Source of the DNA: Macrostomum hystrix
Lineage: Eukaryota > Platyhelminthes > Macrostomidae
Direction of reading: 5' to 3'
Length of the DNA stretch: 64,000 bases
NCBI GenBank assembly: GCA_950097015.1
Contig: CATNEN010000026.1
Coordinates: 910,001-974,000 of the forward strand
Shown: one piece after another, positions 55,040-64,000 of the stretch
Numbering within the stretch: position 1 is the first letter of the stretch
Layout: each line of letters starts with the position of its first letter
The notes under the pieces: model-generated
What the model was told of the DNA's origin: nothing
Seen by the model: only the letters and a program-made list of their open reading frames with translations
Databases searched by the model: none
Program-made: the position numbers and the translations under genes

Positions 55040-57900
55040 TCACGCCTCTGCGGCGCCCCCGTCCGGCACGGAGGTGACTCCTGAAGTAGAGGAAGCTGAC
55101 GATGACGCCTGCTGGTTGCCATGCAGGCATCGCGGGTCGCGCTCCCGGTCAATTGGACTGTTGATCGCTGGCGCAGGGCCCCAGAACCGGGTGCCAAAGC
55201 CCAGTGAACCGCCCCGATTTCCGTGCTCAGTAACGCGCTGTTGAAACAGCGCCGAGCCAACAGCAGCTGCTGCTGTCGGTGACGACTGATGAGGCAACTG
55301 CGGCGTAGGGACTCGCGATCGGCCAAATGACAAAGTCGTCAGGCACACGCCGTTGCTGCTTCTGTTTGACTGGTCACTTGGTGTCCTGCTAGACGCCCAA
55401 CAACGGCGGCAGCAACCGACAATCAGATTGGTGCTGCCGCTGGGTCCCCGAGCTACGCTTTCATTGCTGAAGGAACTGTCGACGGAGATGTTAGAAAGAG
55501 GCACGGAGGTTGTCGCGCGCGATAGCTGACGTCGGTGCCGGTGCCGGCGCTGCAGGCTGCTCTGCCTCGGCAGCTCGCCAAGGCTTCGCGCGTTGCCAGC
55601 GGCTGCGGCCGCTTCTGGCGTCTCCTGACGTGGCGGCACAAGCGACTGGGTACGCTTGTCAAACAGCAGGTTACCCCCGATGTCGTGCTCAACTAAGTCC
55701 GCGCCCAACTCTTCGTGCTCGATTGAGACACGTAGGCCCATGATGAGGTCAATCGCCTTCAGCAGCAGGAAGGAGGTAACTGCCGTCCAGCCGACAATGG
55801 CGATAATGGCCGCCGTCTGAATGCCAAGCAGGTTGAACCCGCCGCCCTACATGTATATTGCAGGCGCAGCGAATGAGTCACAATGATACTTCTGAAGGCT
55901 GAAATACTGATTAGTCATTGAGAAAAAATACAATTTTTACATAACCCAAATATACAGCCAGTGTGCCTCTGACGCATACAAATGCTGTTGACAGCTGTTC
56001 AGTCCATGGACAGGGAACGCCCGGTCTAAACTTTAGGGAATTGAGTGTCTTGCTCAAGGACACAAGCTGTTTCCCTTGGAGTGAGAATCGAACTCGCGAC
56101 CTTTTAGTCAGATGTACGAAGCTCGATCACGTGAATCGGCCGTTAAAAAATAATGTGAAACGAACAAGATTTTGTTAGTCCTTTTGAACACCCTGACGTC
56201 ACTGAAGTGCGCACCAGCTTTGAATAGAACAAATCCTTGGTGAAAGGTCAATATGAACGCCGACCAGGCTAACTAGACTGTCGGATCTGCGTGCAGACAT
56301 CCTGTCTTATCCCGCCTTAATTCTATTCCAAGCTTAACGAAGTCCAAAACTAAAAATGTTAGGTGTTAGGATTAGATGTTAGGAATAGATGTTAGGATTT
56401 GAGATCTGGCTAAAGCTGATCAGCTATCTTTATATCCATTCAGTTTTGTACTTCACTTTGCGTACTTTTAAGGCTACAAGCAAGCCAGCATCGCCTTTCA
56501 TGGCTTTAACGCTCAACTGACTGCTTTTCTGATTAAGCTCCATTGGACCGCGCGCACTTTGCTACCCAGATAGGCCTAGCTTTTAATTCAGAGTGAAAGA
56601 CATCAAAATCGACATTTTGAAGCGAATGGTGATACGGTGATACCCCCACCCCTATTCGCCCAGCTGATCCTGGCACCCATTAAACAGCTGGGTGAACTGA
56701 AACAATGCAGAGTTAAGTGTCTTGCTAAAGGGCACAAATTGTTTCAGAGGAGTCGGGAATCGAACCCCCGGCCCTCAATTCGTGCTCTAACCGCAAAGCT
56801 ACAACCTCCTTATGAGTCGAGTGTCATCAAATAATGCGGCAGATAGAACGCTCACATAGAACAGGCCATTGTGCCGGGCGGTGATGCGCAGCGCATTCCA
56901 ATCCGTGTCCTGGTGCGCCATCAGGCCAGGGGTGAGCAGGCTCCACACAGCTGCTGAGAAGTGCACGGCGATCACACCTGGATTCGGATGTTTTATTGAC
57001 TTTTTATACTTGCATTTGAATGTGAGCATTGATCGCCCCAGTTGCTTGTGTAATTCCAGCCACCTACCAACAGGGTCGTCGATTTGCAGCTTGGCGACGA
57101 CATTCTCTGTCAGGCATGCCAGAAGTGCCCCAACCACGCCGATGAGGAAACCCTGCCACGGCTCGGCAAGGGCGCACATTGCTGCGTGGTGATCGATGAC
57201 GATCGGTCGGTAAGTGGTTTATCAACCGCAGTTTTATACGATGGAATTAAAGATTTCATACCTGTGATGGACACCAAACTGGCCAGGATACCATTGACAA
57301 TGAGGCTAATGTGAAACTTCCTGCCTCGAGTCAAGTAGCTGAAGATCATGCCGGTCATGCCGCCACCCATCGAGGCGATGATGGTTGACACTGCGGATCT
57401 GCGAGTGGGACAAATCTTTCAATGATAACCATTGGTACACAAGAAATGCAAGTGTTTTAGACTGATGGATTAACCTAAAGTAGTTGTAGGATTAAAACCG
57501 GATGATGTAGGATTAAAACCGGATGATGTAGCATTAAAACCGGATGATGTAGGACTAAAACCGGATGATTTAGCATTATAACCGGATGATGTAGCATTAA
57601 AACCGGATGATGTAGGATTTAAACCGGATGATGTAGCATTAAAACCGGATGATGTAGGATTTAAACCGGATGATGTAGCATTAAAACCGGATGATGTAGC
57701 ATTAAAACCGGATGATGTAGCATTAAAACCGGATGATGTAGCATTAAAACCGGATGATGTAGCATTAAAACCGGATGATGTAGGATTAAAACCGGATGAT
57801 GTAGCATTAAAACCGGATGATGTAGGATTAAAACCGGATGATGTAGGATTTAAACCGGATGATGTAGCATTAAAACCGGATGATGTAGCCGGAGGATGAT

Positions 57901-57958
<58 letters not shown>

Positions 57959-60182
57959 GACTGTCTGTCTGTCTGTCCCTCTGTCCGCATTAGTAGATAT
58001 AACCAATTATAGCAACATACTTAAGATGAAATCGTGAATTTTTTTAATCTTCTAATTCCTTTTTGCGCGGAAATCAGCCGGCCCGGCCCCAAAAAGCATG
58101 AAAAGCGAAGATGCGATACCTTGCCGCCAGCTTCCACTTGTCACCGCTGATGCCGAAGGTTGAGCCGCAGTTGAAACCAAGCCAGCCCCACCTGGAAAAC
58201 GGTTGCGGAGCCATAGTTTCCCACTTAACAGGTGACATTTAACAGGCGTTGGCAAACTGATTAGTGTGCGGGCCACGTAGAGAACCTAAAAGACCACAGC
58301 GGGCCGCATAAACTGTAGGAATATGAGACACGGGAGAGATGAGACAGGGAAGAGATGAGACAGGGGAGAGATAAGACAGGGAAGAGATGAGACACGGGAG
58401 AGATGAGACACGGGAGAGATGAGACAGGGGAGAGATAAGACAGGGAAGAGATGAGACACGGGAGAGATGAGACAGGGAAGAGATGAGACACGGGAGAGAT
58501 GAGACAGGGGAGAGATGAGACACGGGAGAGATGAGACACGGGAGAGATGAGACAGGGAAGAGATGAGATAAGACGTGAGAGACACGGGAGAAATGAGACT
58601 CTCCATCTCCAGATGAGAGAGAGAGATGATGAGACAGGGAAAGATGAGACAGGGTGCTATGGGTGTTGGAAGGGGCAAAGGACCGCATCTGGCCTGCGGG
58701 CCAGAGTTTGCCGACCCCTGCACTAGACCCACAGCCAGCGAGGAGGCAATTCTGCCCATTTCGCTGACTCCTGAGCACACACGCACACGGATACTGTACG
58801 CATTTGGTGTCGTAGAAAAAACGATCCATTTGGGCTATGAGCCAGTTTCAAGCCAGATTCTACACTCATTAACATAAAACAAGGACTCTTCCAAAGGCAC
58901 AATACATCCTATACACACTCTCTAGTTAGGCATTGTTGCATGAGCCAAGGGTGAAGACCAACTGAACTGACTATGGAGTAATTCAAACCCAGTTTCAGTT
59001 AACAATCCATCGGACAAAGCGAATGATAAAGAGAATATTTATCCTTTGACGTCGCTTAGGTTAATGGAGGCCTATTGCCACTCGCCTCAGTGAGCACAGA
59101 GCTCTCATTATAGAATGAGAAACTCAGCAGAGAAGCCAAAACATCAAGCCGGCCGGAGCGTTGGTAGTTAACTCACCAGAGCATAAACATGCCGAGCAGG
59201 GCATTGGTCGGACTGCCCATCTGCGGAAATGTGCCTGAAAACCTGTGCCGCCTCGGCTTCAGCATGATGGTGGCCACCATGCCGGTGGTGCCACCAACCA
59301 GGTGTACCGGGCCCGCGCCGGCAATGTCCATGCAGCTCATCTTGTAAAGAAAGCCCTCCTCGGCCCACATCCAGTGCGCCGGGAAGCAGAAGATGAAGGT
59401 GTTGAAGAAGCTGAACAGCATGTAGGACTCCAGCTTGGTGCGTTCCGCCATGGCGCCGGACACGATGGTGGTGGAGGTGGTGGCGAAGGAGGCCTGGAAG
59501 AAGAACTTCGAATAGAGCCAGCCGGTGTCGTTCTTGTCCGCCGTGATCATGAAGTTGCCCCAGCCGCTGAACTGATTCGCCATCGGGTCGTTGCCAAACG
59601 AGAACGAATAGCCGGCTAGCCAGTAGGAGAAGCCGCCGAAGACTACGTCCGCCACGTTCTTGACCATGATGTTCGCCTCATTCTTGGCGGTGCAAGATCC
59701 TGACTCCAGCAGGCCGAATCCTGACAGATTGAGACGGGTTTGTGTGGCAAAGTGTTGCTTTGTGTACACTTCTTGAACTGTTCTTGACACCTTCAAGTTT
59801 GGCATCTTGCGTCTCACCGCTCTGCATAGTGAATATGATGAATGTTGAAGACAGAATCCAGATTGCGTCACTCTGGGGCTCCCACACGAGGTGGGCGGGC
59901 GTTGCAGCCGGAGGCATTGTGGCTCTAATTAATCAGGGGTTGTCTCAGTATTTTTAATTTTCATCTCTTAGACACAGTTGAGATTGCTTTCGGCAGAGGA
60001 GATGGACAGGTGCCTCTTGTCTCTCTCTGTCTTTAACTTTACTGTGATTAAACGCCCTTTTTATGCGTTTAATCTGATTGGCCCGACTTGTTTTCAATCA
60101 AGAAGTCTGGCCTCCTAGATGAAAAGGAGACACTTCCCTGTGGTGCAGCGCACATTTCTTGTAAAAAGAATTCAACGGAAAA

Positions 60183-60251
<69 letters not shown>

Positions 60252-60254
60252 GAC

Positions 60255-60318
<64 letters not shown>

Positions 60319-60552
60319 CCTCTGTCCGCACGCACCGCTCTGCATGGTGAAGATGATGAATGCGGACGTCAACACCCAGATTGCGTCGGCCTCGCCGCTA
60401 ATCTCGGCCTTGTACATCATCGAGAAATAGTGCAGGCTGCGTTCTGGCTCTAGGTTGCCATCGTCCGCGGCTGCAGCCGCAGCAGCGATCTTTGAATTCC
60501 CAGAAGCCATTGACGCAGCAGCAGCAGCAGCAGCAGCAGAAGGATAAGCCAT
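55040..60552 (-). CDS. amt: Ammonium transporter, Amt/MEP family (670 aa, seven exons)
   Basis: Minus-strand exons 60552-60336, 59720-59177, 58191-58120, 57398-57262, 57181-57068, 56977-56856 and 55846-55040. All junctions are GT/AG and every phase closes (671 codons with stop). The family moves ammonium or ammonia through the plasma membrane as trimers of 11-TM subunits. Seen in order: DAIWVLTSAFIIFTMQSG (TM1), GFGLLESG with KNEANIMVKN, GGFSYWLAGYSFSFG, the signature DIAGAGPVHLVGGTTG including the first pore His, WWGWLGFNCGSTFGI, SMGGGMTGM, DDPVGVIAVH with the second pore His, and GGGFNLLGIQ. The C-terminal exon adds a hydrophilic tail of about 230 residues, longer than usual. The N-terminus is unusual, with two alanine runs from GC-rich repeats. 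Introns carry two microsatellites, two other arrays and two family B SINEs. Family assignment is firm. Confidence 0.93.
55990..56152 (-). mobile_element. SINE family B copy
   Basis: On the minus strand a tRNA-like head ends in gcgagttcgattctcactcc (box B), followed by cttgtgtccttgagcaagac and a tail with tccatggactgaacagctg. Intron 6 of the ammonium transporter. Confidence 0.65.
56637..56813 (-). mobile_element. SINE family B copy
   Basis: On the minus strand: gttgtagctttgcggttaga head, gggggttcgattcccgactc (box B), ttgtgccctttagcaagac body, and a tail with cacccagctgtttaatgggt. It ends 42 bp from exon 6 of the ammonium transporter. Confidence 0.7.
57478..57895. repeat. Tandem array, 21-bp unit (intron 3 of amt)
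   Basis: About 20 copies of a 21-bp unit containing tagcattaaaaccggatgat, with gga or gcatt variants. Minus open frame (Thr/Ser/Gly/Phe/Asn) is a by-product of the 21-bp period. Confidence 0.95.
57903..57978. repeat. Microsatellite (CTGT)n
   Basis: About 18 copies with one CTGA interruption, ending in ccctctgtccgca, the same end as the longer microsatellite at 60183. Confidence 0.97.
58320..58640. repeat. Tandem array, 16-bp unit (intron 2 of amt)
   Basis: About 18 copies of agagatgagacaggga with acacggg variants, ending in a more diverged stretch. Confidence 0.92.
58722..58803 (-). mobile_element. SINE family A fragment (3' end)
   Basis: Matches the 3' part of the other minus-strand copies (gcagccagcgaggaggcaat-like sequence through gcacacggatactgtacgca), then stops. 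Intron 2 of the ammonium transporter. Confidence 0.8.
59818..59917 (-). CDS. amt: Alternative first exon of the ammonium transporter
   Basis: Reads from an ATG (MPPAATPAHLVWEP) into SDAIWILSSTFIIFTMQSG and ends at a GTGAGA donor with the same phase 1 as exon 1. It is a second copy of the TM1 segment, lying between exon 1 (60552-60336) and exon 2, 97 bp before exon 2. Using it in place of exon 1 would give a 631-aa protein with a short N-terminus. Its ATG and lack of need for an upstream exon favour an alternative promoter; a cccag before SDAIW would also allow use as a mutually exclusive internal exon. Confidence 0.72.
60183..60328. repeat. Microsatellite (TGTC)n
   Basis: About 34 copies with one TGAC interruption; begins in intron 1 seven bases downstream of the exon-1 donor and ends in the ccctctgtccgca flank shared with 57903-57991. 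Confidence 0.97.
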
Positions 60553-61084
60553 TCTAGCCGCAACGATACAAGCTAACCTTGTCCCCTAAGCCAGGAGTTG
60601 CATGATTTTAAACTGCAGCGGGAGCAGCGGCGGATGGACTTAAGAAGACAGTCTGCGGGATTGGTTCGGGCAATTTTTTGTCCTCTTTTTCCCCTTTTAG
60701 TTCCTCTCCATTCGGCATTCTTTATTTGTTCCTGATCTGAAATCTGTGCGGAAGACTGGATGCCGAACAGATTAACGGGAGAAAAAACTTTTTAACTTTA
60801 AATTTACTCACCGCTTGACTTAGAAAGGCACTTTCTGTAAGAGTGTACTCTAAACTTGCAAATCGGTTGACATTGAAGCACCTTTAATTATAGGAAGGTT
60901 CTTAATCTAAAACATTTATGTTTATTCGAATTCCAAATCTACTATTAATAGATAAAAAAATTTAGGAATCGCAAAAATAGGTTCCTATTGAATTTAACCG
61001 ATAATTAGCGGCATCCGTGTCTTAAAAAAAAGCAGCATTTTAGTTCATTTTTTAACAGACTGTTTTACAGACAGTATTGTCAGA
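60553..61084. other. Intergenic DNA between amt and CFAP69
   Basis: Promoter-side region of the ammonium transporter (minus strand). No clear core element; AT-rich to the right. Confidence 0.4.
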
Positions 61085-61350
61085 ATTCTGTCTTTGACAG
61101 CACCTGTCTTTGACAGCACCCTGTCTTTGACAGCACCCTGTATTTGACAGCACCCTGTATTTGACAGCACCCTGTATTTGACAGCACCCTGTATTTGACA
61201 GCACCCTGTCTTTGACAGCACCCTGTCTTTGACAGCACCCTGTCTTTGACAGCACCCTGTCTTTGACAGCACCCTGTCTTTGACAGCACCCTGTCTTTGA
61301 CAGCACCCTGTCTTTGACAGCACCCTGTCTTTGACAGCACCCTGTCTTTG
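61085..61350. repeat. Tandem array, 17-bp unit
   Basis: About 15 copies of agcaccctgtctttgac, four with ctgtatttgac. It lies downstream of the CFAP69 stop codon. Confidence 0.95.
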
Positions 61351-61541
61351 ACATCATCCAATCTTTAACAAAATCGTCTGTTTGACTGTCTGTCTAATTT
61401 GACAGGATGATTATTGTGAGAAAATTAGTAAATTGGTAAATTGTCTTCATTTAGTAAATTGACAGAACTGTGTAGAGAAATCCTAGCCAATGCTGTCATT
61501 TAAAAGGGACAAAAATATTCGAACCTCAAACATTTATGAAG

Positions 61542-61547
61542 TTTATT
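61542..61547 (-). terminator. Polyadenylation signal of CFAP69
   Basis: AATAAA on the minus strand (tttatt on plus), about 335 bp after the stop codon at 61881. Confidence 0.4.
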
Positions 61548-61880
61548 TGTTTAATTATTAGCAGATTTATTATTTTCGGATAAGTTTTAATACAAGCCGT
61601 CATTTTTGGAAAATAAAATGAAAAAACGCACAAATAGAACGATTACTTGACAATGTTAGGCCCACATCAATATTTAATTAGTACACATTGAAGTCAGGAG
61701 AAAATATCACAAATTAGGTTTTTATCGTAAATACTTTATCCCTCTCTATTCAGGTAATAATTGTTTCCACTAATGCAACCATTCACTAGGTCACTACTAT
61801 CAGTAATAGTTGTAGTATTAATTCTTAAAAAGCGGGAACATGATCGAGCTTCGAATCCGCGACAGTTTCAGGGTCTACTG

Positions 61881-64000
61881 CTACTCAACGATCTCAACTG
61901 ATCTGCCTGTGGTCTGGCCGCCGCCAGCATCGCCGCGGGCCCCGCTGGCACCTCCGGGATGGTTTGCCATCCAAGTTGACAGCCGCTCCTTGACGTTCAT
62001 GTGGCCGCCGAGGATGTCAGGCGGAGTCGACTGCAGCTTGACGGAGGTGTTGCAGAACACCTGCAATTAGAGGTGGGTTTCCAGGAAATTGGCGAATAAA
62101 ATTGTATCGGGTCAGCCGAGTGCAGCTGCACGAACTCTCACCGTAGCTTGCAGATTGACGAGCTCGGTGCTGTGGAAGGCGGCGCCGTCCTGCTGTAGCG
62201 GCACGATGCGGGAAGCATCAATCGACGCCATCTGTCGTGCCTTCGCCTGGCGCAGCTTTGAATAGTCCGATGTTCGCGCCACAAAGTCGCGGAAGTCGTT
62301 GATCGCCTTCTCCTTCTGGCGGTGGTCCTCGCGAAGCTCGGCGTAGAGTGCCTGCTCCTCTGAGACCTCCTGCTCACGCTTGGCCTCCATGAGCTCCGTT
62401 TGAGTCCGAGCTACCAGCATCGTCTCCTGCTCCGTGCACTTGTTGACCCAGTCCAGGGCCTCTCTATCAGGCGTCACCGGCCGCACCTGCTCGAGCTCCA
62501 GCTCCCGTTGTACCTCGTCCCACACCTCGCCGAGCTTGTAGTCCAGGTAGCGCTCGATCAGAGTTAGAGTCACGTGATCCTCAGCGTTGATGCCTGGCAG
62601 ATCGACGAAACCAATCCGGTAGAACAGAGCGTAGATTTTGGCGCGCACGTTCTCGGAGACCTCCACGATGGCCCGGCTGGGTAGGCTGGCTGGCTGCGGA
62701 GTCACGGGCTGCTTCCGCTGAGCGTCGCCCATCAGTGGCGATAGCAGGTCCCCGATAGACCCGTCAGGCCTGCGCGGGCAGCCGATGGTGGCCTCGGTGT
62801 CGCGCCACAGAGCGCAGAACAGATGGGGCGCTGTGACCTCGCGACCGCCCTTCCAGGTCTTCAAATGCGGCAGGGTCTTCTCGTTCTCGCTGAGGTCGAG
62901 GAGCACGCCCAGTATTAGGCTGTGCAGATCTGACGGGCAGCGCTCGAGAAGGTCGAGCAGGAGGTACACACCCTCGCGCTCCAGGAAGGAGTCCTCGGTT
63001 GTGTAGGAGCCGACCACGCAGCACCAGACAGCATCGATGGCGGCGATCACCAGCTGGTAGTGACCCAATCCTGAGCTCAGGAGGCCGGGGTCCGTGCGTA
63101 GAAACTGCACAAGTGTGGCCACTCCGGAAGGTCCGAACAAATCCTTGTTGTGCAGACTATTCTCGCACAGGCCGCTCAGGATGCTCAGCATTTCGCGCTT
63201 CATCTCGAGGTCGATTGTATCGTCGTTAGTAGCCGTCGCAGCGACAGCCGGACCGGATCGGCTGCCGGTGACGGCCGCCACCGAAGAGGCCAGGATCTCG
63301 CTGAGCGCACCGATCGCGTCCTGGTCGACAAAGTCAGCCAGAATGTCGGGATTGTTCGTTGCCACCATGGCTGAGATGGCTCTCAAGGTGCGCCGCATCT
63401 GTGCTCGCTTGCTGCCGCGGCCGCCGGAGCCGTGGAAAGCGTTGCCATAGCCGAGGAAGTCGCCGCTGGCCTCGGTACACCAGAACAGAAGCTCCAGAAG
63501 ACGGTTGCAGCCGTTGCAGCTGATGAAATCCGCCTGCATCTTTGGCCCGACTGTGGCCAGTGCGGAGAGTGCCAGCAGCTGCAGCTCTTCAACATAGGCC
63601 GGGGGCAGCTCTCTCGGCTTGCTAGTCGGTTCGTTCGGCTTCACGTAGGACAACAGCGCCAGCATGAAGTGGCCCTCTGACAGGACAGGCAGGGCGCAGG
63701 GATCGCCCGACAGGCTGACGAGGGTGCTGATAAGCAGCTTCTTCAGCTCGAAATCCTCGTGATTTTTTGACAGCTTCAGATTCCTAACTAACGGACTGTG
63801 GCTCTTGACCTCCTCGAAAGTGGCAAACAGTGTTAGCTGCTTGAGGAAGCCGACCTCGATAAACGGCGCCCGACAGTCGGTGGCGGCGAGCAGCTGCACC
63901 AGCACCAGGACGTCGTTGCGCAACTGCCTATCGAACACGGAGAAGGTGCGCGGCAGCAGGTAGACGAAGGCCTCGCGCAGCTGGGCGACGCATTCCTGGC
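61881..64000 (-). CDS. CFAP69: Cilia- and flagella-associated protein 69, C-terminal part
   Basis: Minus strand, 5' end beyond the right edge. Exon 64000-62142 is open to the edge (VAQLREAFVYLLPRTFSVFD), so the GTG at 63938 is not a start. A GTGAGA donor at 62141 joins an exon at 62060-61881 (acceptor ctaattgcag), reading LQAT/VFCNTSVKLQST to TAG. About 679 residues are visible; vertebrate CFAP69 is about 940. Seen: armadillo-like helical segments; ELKKLLISTLVSLSGD; EELQLLALSALATVGP; and the very characteristic GYGNAFHGSGGRGSKRAQMR, which I know from CFAP69. The C-terminal third has coiled-coil character (REQEVSEEQALYAELREDHR). The protein supports sperm flagellar structure and olfactory cilia in mammals (established). 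In a flatworm it would serve epidermal or protonephridial cilia or sperm. Confidence 0.88.

Noticed and set aside
57470-58006. 178-codon minus frame (TSSGFN repeats, then RQTD repeats)
   Set aside because: 21-bp array plus (CTGT)n microsatellite inside an intron of the ammonium transporter.
63936-63938. GTG at 63938 as start of the CFAP69 frame
   Set aside because: The frame continues open to the window edge with family-like sequence, so the gene is cut by the edge.

Overview
This is an animal (metazoan) nuclear window, most likely from a free-living flatworm of the Macrostomum kind. That placement is an inference. It rests on spliced genes using the standard code, a cilia gene, an amidated neuropeptide precursor, a teashirt gene, tRNA-headed SINEs, and above all the extreme density of minisatellites. 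About thirty separate tandem arrays cover roughly a third of the window, and almost every array has its own unit of 7 to 59 bp.

Layout. 1-7.2 kb: a seven-exon plus-strand gene of unknown function (547 aa) with arrays in its introns and on both sides. 7.2-20.2 kb: array-rich DNA holding a minus-strand two-exon neuropeptide precursor that ends in an allatostatin-C-like peptide (its 4.9 kb intron contains five arrays and a SINE), then a short plus-strand gene of unknown function (158 aa). 20.2-26.7 kb: a perfect foldback hairpin and two simple-sequence arrays. 26.7-34.3 kb: a teashirt-family gene with a TATA promoter, a 5' non-coding exon, a 4.5 kb first intron and an 822-aa coding exon. 34.6-38.1 kb: three arrays. 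39.3-40.9 kb: an intronless DEG/ENaC channel gene. 42-46.6 kb: arrays and a small three-exon PPP1R14-type phosphatase-1 inhibitor gene. 48.1-52.0 kb: a decayed DNA transposon with long, internally repeated inverted ends and remnants of a MULE-like transposase, a Ulp1/C48 protease and a PHD finger. 52.3-53.3 kb: a gene resembling the RNA-polymerase-I-linked POLR1D isoform-2 protein, with an 11-residue repeat tail and one frameshift. 55.0-60.6 kb: a seven-exon ammonium transporter with a second candidate first exon. 61.9-64.0 kb: the 3' part of CFAP69, running off the right edge.

The genes do not form a pathway or operon; they are ordinary separately transcribed animal genes. What links them is the repeat landscape. 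Arrays, SINEs and microsatellites sit in introns and intergenic gaps while exon boundaries and splice phases remain intact. Splice models were built by eye from GT/AG sites, phase closure and family similarity remembered from known proteins; no alignment or transcript data were available.
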